Source: Oxalobacteraceae bacterium
Lineage (GTDB): Bacteria > Pseudomonadota > Gammaproteobacteria > Burkholderiales > Burkholderiaceae_D
Direction of reading: 5' to 3'
Length of the DNA stretch: 64,000 nt
Assembly: GCA_013284265.1 (NCBI GenBank)
Contig: JABTBR010000006.1
Coordinates: forward strand, 62,001-126,000
Part shown: positions 8,435 to 17,968 of the stretch, piece by piece
Numbering within the stretch: position 1 is the first letter of the stretch
How the letters are laid out: the number at the start of each line of letters is the position of its first letter
Translations under genes and position numbers: made by a program
Notes under the pieces: model-generated
The model's database searches: none
Seen by the model: the letters and a program-made list of their open reading frames with translations, nothing else
Told to the model about the DNA's origin: nothing

Positions 8435-9328
8435 TCAACACGGCAGGCATGCCGCCGCCAGCGAAGGATGATGGCGCGGGAAGCAGTCGATAAAGGCTTC
8501 CCGCGCCGGATTGCGGCGGCTGTCCTTGCGCCAGATCAGCACCGTCTTGACCCGCGCGATGCGCGGGGGCAGGGGATGCATCCTCACCGTGGACATCAGA
8601 TTGCGCTTGATCAGCAGTGCGGCCGGCATCGCCGTCACGCCCATGCCCGCGCCGACGCAGGCGATGATGGTTTCAAAGGCGCCGAATTCGATGATCTTGG
8701 GCGTGACGTCGCCCTCGGCGAACCAGCGCTCCAGGCGGCCGCGGTAGGCGCAGCCGGCGCGGAAGGACAGCACGGTGCGGTTCTGCACATCGGCCGCCAC
8801 GTCCACCGGCGGGTGCATCAGGTCGGTGACCAACACCAGCTCTTCCTCGAACAGGTCGAGCTGGTTCAATTCCTCCGAATACACCGGTCCGGCCACCAGG
8901 CCCACGTCGATGCTGTGGCCAAGTACCTGTTCGATCAGGGAATTGGTCGGCCCGGTGCCCAGTTGCAGCTCCACCTGGGGGTACTGGGCATGGAAATCGG
9001 CCAGCACCGCCGGCAGGCGCAGCGCCGCCGCCGTTTCCATCGAGCCGATACGCAGCTTGCCGCGCGGCGCGCCGCGCCCGGTGACGGCCTGCCTGGCTTC
9101 CTCGGCCAGTTGCAGCAGCCGCTCGGCGTAACCGAGCAGGCGCACGCCATCCTCGGTGATGGCGAGGCGGTTGCCGGCGCGGTGGAACAGCTTGATGTCC
9201 AGGGTTTTTTCGAACTGGGTCAGCCGGGCCGACACATTCGACTGGACACAGTGCAATTTTTCAGCGGCGCGGGCCACGCCGCCGGCATCGGCGACGGCTT
9301 TGAAAATCTTCAGCATATGCAGATCCAT
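8435..9328 (-). CDS. LysR family transcriptional regulator
   Basis: 297 residues. N-terminal winged HTH (LKIFKAVADAGGVARAAEKL, then VQSNVSARLTQFEKTLDIKLFHR) and a periplasmic-binding-like effector domain from about residue 90. Target genes are not evident: the nearest genes are the convergent GST and, divergently and nearly 400 bases away, a small membrane protein. A 20-base palindrome in that gap could be its autoregulatory site. Confidence 0.9.
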   Translation of the reverse strand: MDLHMLKIFKAVADAGGVARAAEKLHCVQSNVSARLTQFEKTLDIKLFHRAGNRLAITEDGVRLLGYAERLLQLAEEARQAVTGRGAPRGKLRIGSMETAAALRLPAVLADFHAQYPQVELQLGTGPTNSLIEQVLGHSIDVGLVAGPVYSEELNQLDLFEEELVLVTDLMHPPVDVAADVQNRTVLSFRAGCAYRGRLERWFAEGDVTPKIIEFGAFETIIACVGAGMGVTAMPAALLIKRNLMSTVRMHPLPPRIARVKTVLIWRKDSRRNPAREAFIDCFPRHHPSLAAACLPC

Positions 9329-9720
9329 GAGGACCCCTTCTCAAAATATGAATAGGTGTTCTTAACTAATCATTATTCTTTTAGTGTCGGACGGTGTAAT
9401 CTATCTGTAATAAATCGTGGCCTTGATAATTATCAAGGCTGGAACTGAAGAATATATGGCTGGGCGCGAAAATATAGCACCTGGCATGTTTTTGAGCGGT
9501 GCAAAACAAAACGATCATACACAAATTTTCCGTGCATGCTAGAGGCGGCGCTCTATTGTCGGAAAATGCATCGTCAGTTCGCACCGGTCTTTTTTATTCA
9601 AGCAGATGGTTTTATCGCATGAAGATGTTTTTGACGGGAATGACTTATTTCAACCAACCCGGTTTGAATGTTCTGCTGGATCTTTAATAATATGTTCTGA
9701 TTGTTGACGATAAAGAAGGT
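9329..9720. other. Intergenic region, AT-richer than its surroundings
   Basis: About 390 bases without a convincing gene. It is visibly less GC-rich than the neighbouring coding DNA. It holds a 20-base palindrome at 9420-9439 and presumably the promoters of the LysR gene and of the small gene at 9721. Short open frames here (for instance a GTG-started one at 9499) have no ribosome site or recognisable sequence. Confidence 0.6.
9420..9439. promoter_or_regulatory. 20-base perfect palindrome, possible LysR operator
   Basis: GCCTTGATAATTATCAAGGC is a perfect inverted repeat, 92 bases upstream of the LysR start. Its TTGAT/ATCAA halves fit a LysR-type (T-N-A dyad) site. The AT core also resembles a Fur half-site, so the bound protein is not certain. 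Confidence 0.5.
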
Positions 9721-9960
9721 ATGGAACAAACCATCATAGTTATTCTCGGTGTGCTCGGCCTTTGCATCAGCGTGGTGGTGAAGCTGATATTCATGTGCAT
9801 GGGCGCGGAAACGGAGGCGCGCGAGGCTGCCCAGGCGGCGCCACGGGCGCCTTCCTCCCATCCGTCCAGCACCGTTAGCGCGCTGATTAGCCGTCCGCGC
9901 CAGTCCGAACCCCGGCGCCGCCATGCCGGCGCGCAGCGCTATCCCCGCAGCCGAAACTAG
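9721..9960 (+). CDS. Small single-pass membrane protein (hypothetical)
   Basis: 79 residues, started by ATG with AAGAAGG close upstream. Residues 4-27 form one hydrophobic helix (IIVILGVLGLCISVVVKLIF), followed by a polar, Arg/Pro/Ala-rich tail. No family recognised. The ribosome site and the clear helix argue for a real gene, but the tail composition is also what random GC-rich DNA would give. Confidence 0.4.
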   Translation: MEQTIIVILGVLGLCISVVVKLIFMCMGAETEAREAAQAAPRAPSSHPSSTVSALISRPRQSEPRRRHAGAQRYPRSRN

Positions 9961-10010
9961 ACCCCGGGCCATTGTTGGCGTAGGCTGGCGGTTTTCCGTT
10001 TCCTGGATAC

Positions 10011-11672
10011 ATGATGTTGCAATGGTTGAGACGCTACCGGCGTGCCTGGCTGCCTGGCGATGTAAGCGCCGGCGTGGTGGTGGCGATGATGATGATCCCG
10101 CAGGGCATGGCCTACGCCATCGTGGCGGGACTGCCGCCGGTGGTGGGCATCTATGCCAGCATCCTTCCTCCCGTCGTGTATGCGCTGTTCGGCAGCAGCA
10201 TGACCCAGTCGGTCGGCCCGATGGCCATCGTCTCGCTGATGACGGCCGCCGTCATCGGCCCGCTGGCCCCGGCCGGATCGAGCCTGTACGGCGTGCTGGC
10301 GGCCCAGCTGGCCCTGGTGTCCGGCCTGATGCTGCTGGTCTGCGGCGCGCTCAAGCTGGGTTTTCTGGCCAACTTCTTTTCCCGTCCCGTGATGAGCGGC
10401 TTTACCTTCGGCTCGGCCGTGGTGATCGCCCAGGGCCAGTTGCCTGCGCTGCTGGGCGGCGACTTCGGCCACATTCATATGCCCAGCGCGGCACTGGGCA
10501 TCGCCGCGCTGCTGCTGCTGGTACTGGCGCGGCAGTGGCTGGCCGGCCTGCTGCGCCTGGCCGGGCTCAATCCGGCGCTGGCCGATACCGCGTCCAAGCT
10601 GGCGCCGATGCTGGTGGTCATCGCCGGCACCGCCCTGATGGCCTGCAGCAGCTTGCCGGCGCAGGGCGTGCACATGACCGGCACGGTGCCGGCCGGGCTG
10701 CCGGGACTGAATCTGGCCACCTCCAGCGGCCACTGGCGCGCGCTGCTGCAACCGGGCCTGCTGATCGGCTTCATCGTGTTCCTGATGAGTATGTCGGCGG
10801 CCCAGACGCTGGCGCTCAAGCGCAATGAAAAACTGCTCAGCAATCACGAGCTGCTGGGCCTGGGCGCGGCCAATGTGGCCAGCGCGCTGTCGGGCGGCTT
10901 TCCCGTCACCGGCAGCATTTCGCGCTCGGCCGTCAATTTCGCGGCCGGCGCCAACTCGCCGCTGGCCAGCCTGATCACGGCCGCGCTGCTGGCGCTGGCC
11001 CTGATCGCGCCCACCGGCTGGCTGGCGCTGCTGCCGCTGCCGGTGCTGGCGGCCACCATCATCGTGGCGGTGCTGGGCATGCTGGAATGGGCCACGCTGC
11101 GCATGGCCTGGCGCTACGACCGCGGCGACGCGCTGGCCTGGCTGGCCACCGGCGTGGGCGTACTGGCGCTGGGCGTGGAGGCGGGCGTGGTGATCGGGGT
11201 GGCGCTGTCGATGGGGACCCTGATCTGGCGCGCCAGCCGGCCCCATATCGCGGTGCTGGGACGGATCGCCGGCAGCGAACATTTCCGCAATATCGAGCGT
11301 TATCCGGGCCTGACCCAGCCCGAAATCCTGCTGCTGAGGATCGACGCCAATCTATTCTTCGGCAATGTGGAAGCGGTGGGCGAGCGCATCGAGGAGGAGC
11401 TGCGCGGCCACCCCGGCGCCTGCCACCTGGTGCTGACGATGACGGCGGTCAGCTCCATCGATACCACCGCCCTGTACGCGCTGACCGAGTGGAACGCCAG
11501 CCTGAAGCGGCGCCAGATCGGCCTGCACCTGGCCGAAGTCAAGGGGCCGGTGCTGGACCGGCTGCGCCAGACCGAACTGCTGCAGCAGCTCAATGGGCAA
11601 CTTTTCCTCAGCACCGCCATGGCGGTCGACTACCTGCACCGCACGGTGCCGGGCTGGGATCCGCATATTTGA
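10011..11672 (+). CDS. SulP family inorganic anion transporter
   Basis: 553 residues. The N-terminal segment has the SulP signature (GDVSAGVVVAMMMIPQGMAY) and the following helices (GLPPVVGIYASILPPVVYALFG). Ten or more membrane segments run to about residue 400. A cytoplasmic STAS domain occupies the last 110 residues, with the conserved VSSIDTTALYAL. Family members carry sulfate, bicarbonate or other anions by symport or exchange; the substrate cannot be told here. ATGs at 10011 and 10014 are both possible starts. It appears monocistronic. Confidence 0.9.
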   Translation: MMLQWLRRYRRAWLPGDVSAGVVVAMMMIPQGMAYAIVAGLPPVVGIYASILPPVVYALFGSSMTQSVGPMAIVSLMTAAVIGPLAPAGSSLYGVLAAQLALVSGLMLLVCGALKLGFLANFFSRPVMSGFTFGSAVVIAQGQLPALLGGDFGHIHMPSAALGIAALLLLVLARQWLAGLLRLAGLNPALADTASKLAPMLVVIAGTALMACSSLPAQGVHMTGTVPAGLPGLNLATSSGHWRALLQPGLLIGFIVFLMSMSAAQTLALKRNEKLLSNHELLGLGAANVASALSGGFPVTGSISRSAVNFAAGANSPLASLITAALLALALIAPTGWLALLPLPVLAATIIVAVLGMLEWATLRMAWRYDRGDALAWLATGVGVLALGVEAGVVIGVALSMGTLIWRASRPHIAVLGRIAGSEHFRNIERYPGLTQPEILLLRIDANLFFGNVEAVGERIEEELRGHPGACHLVLTMTAVSSIDTTALYALTEWNASLKRRQIGLHLAEVKGPVLDRLRQTELLQQLNGQLFLSTAMAVDYLHRTVPGWDPHI

Positions 11673-11775
11673 GACGCGAATAGCCATTTGCAAGGCTGAT
11701 AGTCCCGCACGGCAACAATATATTGGACGCGTCCGGCAATTGCTCCTATGATCAGAAGAAATCTTCACTTCTGAT

Positions 11776-14346
11776 ATGAAATGGCAGCCCATGCTGGACA
11801 AGTTTTCCACCCGTGCCGGGCGAGTATCGATCGCGCTGTTCGTCAGCGTGGCCCTGACCGCTGTCGTGACCGTGGTGCTGACTACCTTTGCCCTGTATTT
11901 TTACCAGCTCGAGCGCGAACAGCGCTGGCAGCAGTTGCACAAGACGCTGGCCAACAGCGCCGATGAGCTGGCGGCCGCGGTGGCGCTGCCGGCCTGGAAT
12001 TTCGACGAGACCCAGATCGTCACCATCATGAAGAGTGGCCTGAGCAACCGCGACCTGCACGCCAGCGTGGTGCAGCCGACCGCCACGCGCCAGCCCTATA
12101 TCCTGATCCGCCAGGCCAATGGCCTGCTCGAGGCCAGCAATGGCATGCCGCAGCGCGAAGACCTGCTGGTGGTGACGCGGCCGATCGCGGTGGGCGGCCA
12201 GAATATCGGCAGCATCAGCGTGTATGCCTCGCCCGAGGTGCTGCTGGAGCAGCTGCGCCAGCGCCTGTATGCGATCGGCGGCATGATCCTGGTGCTTGAC
12301 ATCACCCTGGTACTGAGCCTGTATCTGCTGCTGTGGCAGCTGATCCTGAAACCCCTGACCACCATCGGGCGCTACGCGGCCAACGTCAAGGCGGGCCTCA
12401 ATCCGGGCGCCGCGCCGCCGCGCAACTGGTTCTTCGGCGAACTGCGCACCCTCAACGATTCGATCCGCGAGATGGTGGCCCTGCTCGACAGCCGCTACGT
12501 GGCCATGCACGCCAGTGAGGAACGCCTGCAGATCGCCAGCAGCGCCGCCGCGATCGGCATCTGGGACTGGGATATCAAGCACGACGAGGTGGTGTGGGAC
12601 GAGCAGATGTACCGCCTGCATGCGGTCGACAGCGCGCGCGTGCCCAAGCCCTTCGACAGCTGGATGACGCTGCTGCATCCGGACGACGCGATTCCGGTGC
12701 GCACGCTGCTCGAGCGCGCGCTGGCCGGCGACGGCGAGTTCGATGCCGAGTTCCGCATCCTGTGGCCGGACGGTTCGGTGCACTACATCAAGGGCGATGC
12801 GATGATCTTCCGCGACCCGGACGGGCGTCCGGCGCGCATGGTGGGCGTCAACTACGACATCACCGACCATAAGACGGCCGAACTGGAACTGCGCCGCCAC
12901 CGCATCCATCTCGAAGAGCTGGTGGCCGAGCGCACCGAGGCGCTGTCGGTGGCGGTGCGCCAGGCGCAGGCGGCCAACCAGGCCAAGAGCATCTTCCTGG
13001 CCAATATGAGCCATGAACTGCGCACCCCGCTCAATTCGGTGATCGGCTTTTCGCGCCTGATGGCCGATTCGACCCATATGCTGCCCGAGGAAAAGCGCAA
13101 TCTGGCCATCATCCACCGCTCCGGCCACCATTTGCTGACCCTGATCAACGACATCCTGGAGCTGTCCAAGATCGAGGCCGGGCGCGCCGTGCTGCAGGCC
13201 GAGACGGTGAGCCTGCGCGAAATGCTGCAGGAGGTGATGGACATGGTCAGCATGCGCACCAGCCAGAGCGGCGTGGCGCTGGTGCTCGATTGTGCCAGCA
13301 TGCCGCCGGCGGCCCAGGTGGACGGCACCAAGCTGCGCCAGGTGCTGCTCAATCTGATGTCGAACGCGGCCAAGTTCACCGAGCACGGCACCATCACGCT
13401 GCGCGTGCGCGGCGCCGCGCGCGGCGAGCTGTGCGAACTGTCGGTGCAGGTGATCGATACGGGGCCGGGCATCGCGCCCGAGGAACAGGAACGCATCTTC
13501 GAACCCTTCATCCAGGCCGGCGGCGGCACCAAGGACGGCACCGGCCTGGGGTTGACGATTTCGCGCGAATTCATTGAGCTGATGGGCGGCACCTTGACGG
13601 TGCAGTCGGTGCCGGGGCAGGGCGCCTGTTTCGGCTTTGCCATCTGCGTGCAGGCGGCCAGCGACGCGCCGCATGCGGCCGGCAGCGAGGTGGCGGGGCT
13701 GGCCCCGGCCGAGCGCGGCCACCGGGTGCTGCTGGTGGACGATAACGCCGACGGCTGCGCGCTGCTGGTCAGCCTGCTCGAACCGCTGGGCTTCGATGTG
13801 CGCAGCGCCGGCGACGGCGAGCAGGCGCTGGCCGCGGTCGACGCATGGCATCCGGAACTGGTGTTCATGGACTGGCGCATGCCCGGCATCGACGGGCTGG
13901 AAGCGACCCGGCGCATCCGCGCCAATCGCGCGCTGACGCAGCCGCGCATCGTCATGCTGACCGCCTCCGCCTTCGCCGAGGAGCGCCAGGAGGCGCTGGG
14001 CGCCGGGGCCGACGAATTCATGCGCAAGCCGGTCGAACAGGAGCAGCTCTACCTGCTGCTCGAGCAGCTGCTGGGCCTGCATTTCCTGCGGCGCCAGCGC
14101 CAGGCGGCCCAGCAGATCATGCCGCTGGGCGAGGACGATGTGGCGCGCCTGCCGGCGCCGCTGCGCGCCACCTTGCGCGCGGCCGTGCAGGAGCTGAACC
14201 TGGCCCGCGTCAGCCAGTTGCTGGCACCGCTGCCCGGCGAGATGGGCGAGGTGGTGCGGCGCATCGAGCATATGCTCAGCCAGCACCAGTATCCGCAGCT
14301 GTGCGCCCTGCTCGACAGCGGCGGCGCCCTCGAGGAGCGGCGCTGA
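11776..14346 (+). CDS. Hybrid sensor histidine kinase (PAS, HisKA, HATPase, receiver)
   Basis: 856 residues. Membrane helix about 18-45, a periplasmic sensor stretch, a second helix about 165-190, a HAMP-like linker, then a PAS domain (about 250-375, ending in YDITDHK). HisKA has the H-box NMSHELRTPLN with phospho-acceptor His413. HATPase motifs include NLMSNAAKF, DTGPGI and GTGLGLTIS. A receiver domain follows with LLVDDNAD and acceptor Asp699 in FMDWRMPGIDG. A roughly 100-residue C-terminal helical tail lacks a clear Hpt histidine. It overlaps the next kinase gene by one base, so the two form one signalling unit. Input unknown. Confidence 0.9.
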   Translation: MKWQPMLDKFSTRAGRVSIALFVSVALTAVVTVVLTTFALYFYQLEREQRWQQLHKTLANSADELAAAVALPAWNFDETQIVTIMKSGLSNRDLHASVVQPTATRQPYILIRQANGLLEASNGMPQREDLLVVTRPIAVGGQNIGSISVYASPEVLLEQLRQRLYAIGGMILVLDITLVLSLYLLLWQLILKPLTTIGRYAANVKAGLNPGAAPPRNWFFGELRTLNDSIREMVALLDSRYVAMHASEERLQIASSAAAIGIWDWDIKHDEVVWDEQMYRLHAVDSARVPKPFDSWMTLLHPDDAIPVRTLLERALAGDGEFDAEFRILWPDGSVHYIKGDAMIFRDPDGRPARMVGVNYDITDHKTAELELRRHRIHLEELVAERTEALSVAVRQAQAANQAKSIFLANMSHELRTPLNSVIGFSRLMADSTHMLPEEKRNLAIIHRSGHHLLTLINDILELSKIEAGRAVLQAETVSLREMLQEVMDMVSMRTSQSGVALVLDCASMPPAAQVDGTKLRQVLLNLMSNAAKFTEHGTITLRVRGAARGELCELSVQVIDTGPGIAPEEQERIFEPFIQAGGGTKDGTGLGLTISREFIELMGGTLTVQSVPGQGACFGFAICVQAASDAPHAAGSEVAGLAPAERGHRVLLVDDNADGCALLVSLLEPLGFDVRSAGDGEQALAAVDAWHPELVFMDWRMPGIDGLEATRRIRANRALTQPRIVMLTASAFAEERQEALGAGADEFMRKPVEQEQLYLLLEQLLGLHFLRRQRQAAQQIMPLGEDDVARLPAPLRATLRAAVQELNLARVSQLLAPLPGEMGEVVRRIEHMLSQHQYPQLCALLDSGGALEERR

Positions 14347-15608
14347 TGGAGCTTTCCGTGCCGCCGGCCTTGGGCGAGGTGCTGGTGGTGGAGGACACGC
14401 CGGCCTCGCTCAAGCTGCTGTCGGACTTGCTGACCGTGGCCGGCTACCAGGTGCGCCAGGCGCCCGACGGCGAGCTGGCGCTGTGGAGCGTGCAGGCGCG
14501 CGCGCCCGAGCTGATCCTGCTCGATATCCGCATGCCCGGCATCGATGGCTTCGAAGTGTGCCAGCGCCTCAAGGCGATGCCGGCGCTGGCCGACATTCCG
14601 GTGATCTTCCTGTCGGCCCAGTACGATACCGAGGACAAGATACGCGGCTTCCGGGCCGGCGCGGTGGACTTCATCGCCAAGCCTTATCAGGCCGAGGAAG
14701 TGCTGGCGCGGGTGGGCGCCCATGTGCGGCTGGCGCGCAGCCAGAAGGCGCTGGCCGGGGCCAACGCGGAGCTGAGCCAGGCCCTGGCCGCGCTGCAATC
14801 GGCCCGGGCCGAGGCGGCGCGCGCCGAACGGCTGGCCGCGCTGGGGGCCCTGGTGGCCGGCGTGGCCCATGAGCTCAATACCCCGATCGGCAACAGCCTG
14901 CTGGCCGCCAGCGCGCTGGAAGACCGCAGCCGCGGCTTCATGGCCGGCATGGCGGCCGGCATCCGCCGCTCGGAACTGGAGCAGTATGCCGTGGAGGTGA
15001 TCCACGGGGCCGGCCTGCTGGTGCGCAATCTGCAGCGCGCCACCCAGCTGATCGACAGTTTCAAGCAGGTGTCGGTGGACCAGGCCAGTGCCCAGCGCCG
15101 CACGTTCGAGCTGGGCCAGCTGGTGCGCGACATGCTGACCACGCTGGCCCCGGCCATGCGCAGCGCCGCGGTGGCGCTGGAGCTCGATGTGCAGGCGGGC
15201 GTGGCGATGGACAGCTTCCCCGGCGCGCTGTGCCAGATCCTGGGGCAGCTGGTGCGCAACGCGCTGCTGCACGGCTTTGCGCCTGGCACGGCGGGCAAGC
15301 TGGTGGTGCGCGCCGGGCTGCTGGGCGCGAGCGGCATGGCCGAGCTGAGCGTGGAGGATAATGGGGCCGGTATCGCGCCCGAGGTGCTGGGACGGGTGTT
15401 CGAGCCCTTCTTCACCACCCACCTGGGGCAGGGCAGCAGCGGCCTGGGGCTGCATGTGGTGCACAATCTGGTGGACAATGTGCTGGGCGGGACCATCGCG
15501 GTGCACAGCGCCCCCGGCGCCACCCGGTTTGCGCTGCGGCTGCCGCTGGACGCGCCGGCGCTGGCCGGCGCTATCCAGTATGGCCACGAACGCGCCTGGC
15601 TGGGATAA
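14346..15608 (+). CDS. Receiver-histidine kinase (response regulator fused to kinase)
   Basis: 420 residues from the ATG at 14346, which overlaps the upstream stop (TGATG); longer in-frame readings lie inside the upstream kinase. An N-terminal receiver (VVEDTPASLKLLSDLL, acceptor Asp60 in LLDIRMPGIDG, Lys of FIAKPYQ) is joined by a short coiled coil to a HisKA-like domain with His175 in AGVAHELNTPIGN. A HATPase follows (LVRNALLHGF, EDNGAGI, SSGLGLHVV). It has no membrane segment. The domain order suggests that it takes phosphate from the adjacent hybrid kinase and relays or modulates it. Its receiver is closely similar to that of the following GGDEF-EAL protein. Confidence 0.88.
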   Translation: MELSVPPALGEVLVVEDTPASLKLLSDLLTVAGYQVRQAPDGELALWSVQARAPELILLDIRMPGIDGFEVCQRLKAMPALADIPVIFLSAQYDTEDKIRGFRAGAVDFIAKPYQAEEVLARVGAHVRLARSQKALAGANAELSQALAALQSARAEAARAERLAALGALVAGVAHELNTPIGNSLLAASALEDRSRGFMAGMAAGIRRSELEQYAVEVIHGAGLLVRNLQRATQLIDSFKQVSVDQASAQRRTFELGQLVRDMLTTLAPAMRSAAVALELDVQAGVAMDSFPGALCQILGQLVRNALLHGFAPGTAGKLVVRAGLLGASGMAELSVEDNGAGIAPEVLGRVFEPFFTTHLGQGSSGLGLHVVHNLVDNVLGGTIAVHSAPGATRFALRLPLDAPALAGAIQYGHERAWLG

Positions 15609-15664
15609 TCCGCACAGGGGCAACGCGCGGGTATATCATGTTGGCTGGGACGGTATGATGACTA

Positions 15665-15682
15665 ATCGCTAATAATAGCGAT
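15665..15682. promoter_or_regulatory. Dyad upstream of the GGDEF-EAL gene
   Basis: Inverted repeat ATCGCTA-ATAA-TAGCGAT, about 50 bases before the start codon at 15733, in an otherwise plain 124-base gap. Could be an operator; the stem is short and followed by no T-run, so a terminator is less likely. Confidence 0.4.
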
Positions 15683-15732
15683 CGTGAATAAAAACGCGTC
15701 AATAGAACGCACACAGGCTGAAAGAGCAATAC

Positions 15733-17937
15733 ATGCATCGGGATTTGGCGCAACAACACTCCAAGGGCGAAGTGCTGATCGTGGAAGACACGCCGGCTTC
15801 GCTCAAGCTGCTCTCCGACCTGCTGACCGACGCGGGCTATTATGTGCGCCAGGCGCCCAACGGCGAACTGGCCCTGTGGACCGCGCAGTCGCGTCCGCCC
15901 GAGCTGATCCTGCTCGATATCCGCATGCCCGGCATCGACGGTTTCGAGGTGTGCCGGCGCCTGAAGGCCTCGCCCGAACTGGCCCAGGTGCCGGTGATCT
16001 TCCTGTCGGCCCAGCACGACACCGACGACAAGGTGCGCGGCTTCGCCCTGGGCGGCGTCGATTTCATCGCCAAACCCTTCCACGCCGAGGAAATCCTGGC
16101 ACGCGCCGACGCCCATGTGCGGCTGGGCCGGGCCCAGAAGGCGCTGGCCGAGGAGCGCGCGCTGCTCGAGCAGCGGGTGGCCGAACGCACCGCCGAACTG
16201 GCCGAGCTGGCCGGCTCGCTGGAGCAGGAAGTCGAGCGGCGCCGCGCCAACGAGGAATTCCTGCGCCTGGCCAGCCAGGTGTTCGAGGCGACCCAGGACG
16301 CCATCGTCATCACCGACGAGCGTGGCGCCATCGTCACCACCAATCCGGCCTTCACCCGCATTTCCGGCTACGACGGCGCCGAGGTGGCGGGCCAGAGCGT
16401 GACCATGCTGCAGGCCAGCGAGCTCAATGCCGGCGCCTTCCCGCTGCTGTCGCAGACGGTGCGCACGTCCGGCCACTGGTCCGGCGAGATCATGGCCAGG
16501 CGCCGCAACGGCGAGACCTATCCCGGCCTGTTGAGTATTTCCAGCGTCAAGGACGCGGCCGGCACGGTGGTCAATTATGTGGCCGTGTTCATGGACATCA
16601 CCGAACGCAAGGCCGAGCAGCACCTGATCGACTTCCTGTCCAACCACGACGCCCTGACCGGCCTGCCCAACCGCCTGCTGGCGGGAGAGCGCTTCAACCA
16701 TACCATGGCCGCCGCCAAACGCGAGAACCAGTGCGTGGCCGTGATGTGCCTGGACCTGGACCGCTTCAAGAGCGTCAACGATTCCTATGGCACCCAGGCC
16801 GGCGACAAGGCGCTGCAGATGGTGGCGCGTTTCCTGTCCGAGACGGTGCGCGAGGGCGACACCGTCACGCGCCAGGGCGGCGATGAATTCCAGATCATCC
16901 TGCAGGACGACTGCCTGCTGACCGATACCCTGGTGCTGGCGCAGAAAATCCTGGCCGGCCTGCGCCGCGAATTGCGGATCGACGGGCAGGAGATCGCGCT
17001 CACGTCGAGCATCGGCATCGCCGTCAGTCCCAGCGACGGCAGCACCCTCGATGAACTGGTGCGCAACGCCGACACCGCGCTGTACCGCGCCAAGGAAACC
17101 GGGCGCGATAACTACGCCTTCTTCACCGAGCGCATGGATGCGGAAATCCGCGACAAGCTGGCGATCCAGAACCAGCTGCGCGGCGCCATCGCGCGCGACG
17201 AATTCGAGGTGCACTACCAGCCCCAGATGTGCCTGAAAACCGGCGTGATGCTGGGCGCCGAAGCGCTGCTGCGCTGGGATAACGCGGTGCTGGGCAAGGT
17301 GCCGCCGAACCGCTTCATTCCGCTGGCCGAGGAATATGGCCTGGTCAACGCGATCGGCGAATGGGTGCTCGAAAGCGTCTGCGCCCAGATCAAGGTGTGG
17401 CAGGCCCAAGGCCTGGGCAGCGTCAAGGTGGCGGTCAACCTGGCCGCCGGCCAGTTCGCCCACGACAATACCGTGAGCTTCGTCGAGGCCACGCTGCGCC
17501 GCTTCGGCATCGCGCCCGAATTCCTGGGCCTGGAAATCACCGAGGGCACCGTCATGGGCGACCCGGACAAGGCGGTGGCGGCGCTGCGCCGCCTGAAGGA
17601 TATCGGCGTGAGCATTTCGCTCGACGACTTCGGCACCGGCTATTCCAGCCTGGGCTACCTGAAGCGCTTCCCTATCGATGTGCTGAAGATCGACAAATCC
17701 TTTGTCGACGACGTCACCACCAATGCCAACGACGCGGCCATCGCGCTGTCGGTGATTTCGCTGGCGCATAACCTGAACATGCGCGTGATCGCCGAGGGCG
17801 TGGAAACGCGCGCCCAGGTCGACTTCCTCGCCGAGCGCGGCTGCGACGAGATGCAGGGCTATTATTTCAGCCGTCCCGTCAATGCCGAAGCCTTCGGCGC
17901 GCTGCTGCGCGAACGCCGCAATCTGCTCACTTCCTAA
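15733..17937 (+). CDS. Receiver-PAS-GGDEF-EAL cyclic-di-GMP signalling protein
   Basis: 734 residues, cytoplasmic. Receiver with Asp62 (LLDIRMPGIDG), coiled coil about 130-175, PAS about 180-300 (ending in MDITERKAE), then GGDEF with intact GGDEF at 382-386 and an inhibitory I-site REGD at 373-376 with the canonical five-residue spacing. EAL domain follows with an intact EAL at 510-512 and the DDFGTGYSSL loop. Both diguanylate cyclase and phosphodiesterase active sites look functional, so the net activity is probably set by phosphorylation of the receiver or by the PAS ligand. Likely target of the adjacent kinase pair. Confidence 0.92.
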   Translation: MHRDLAQQHSKGEVLIVEDTPASLKLLSDLLTDAGYYVRQAPNGELALWTAQSRPPELILLDIRMPGIDGFEVCRRLKASPELAQVPVIFLSAQHDTDDKVRGFALGGVDFIAKPFHAEEILARADAHVRLGRAQKALAEERALLEQRVAERTAELAELAGSLEQEVERRRANEEFLRLASQVFEATQDAIVITDERGAIVTTNPAFTRISGYDGAEVAGQSVTMLQASELNAGAFPLLSQTVRTSGHWSGEIMARRRNGETYPGLLSISSVKDAAGTVVNYVAVFMDITERKAEQHLIDFLSNHDALTGLPNRLLAGERFNHTMAAAKRENQCVAVMCLDLDRFKSVNDSYGTQAGDKALQMVARFLSETVREGDTVTRQGGDEFQIILQDDCLLTDTLVLAQKILAGLRRELRIDGQEIALTSSIGIAVSPSDGSTLDELVRNADTALYRAKETGRDNYAFFTERMDAEIRDKLAIQNQLRGAIARDEFEVHYQPQMCLKTGVMLGAEALLRWDNAVLGKVPPNRFIPLAEEYGLVNAIGEWVLESVCAQIKVWQAQGLGSVKVAVNLAAGQFAHDNTVSFVEATLRRFGIAPEFLGLEITEGTVMGDPDKAVAALRRLKDIGVSISLDDFGTGYSSLGYLKRFPIDVLKIDKSFVDDVTTNANDAAIALSVISLAHNLNMRVIAEGVETRAQVDFLAERGCDEMQGYYFSRPVNAEAFGALLRERRNLLTS

Positions 17938-17968
17938 TTCGTTTTCGCCGTTGACCTCCAGGAGAAGT

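Noticed and set aside
9499..9687. 62-codon frame in the AT-rich gap
   Set aside because: GTG start, no ribosome site, no recognisable sequence.
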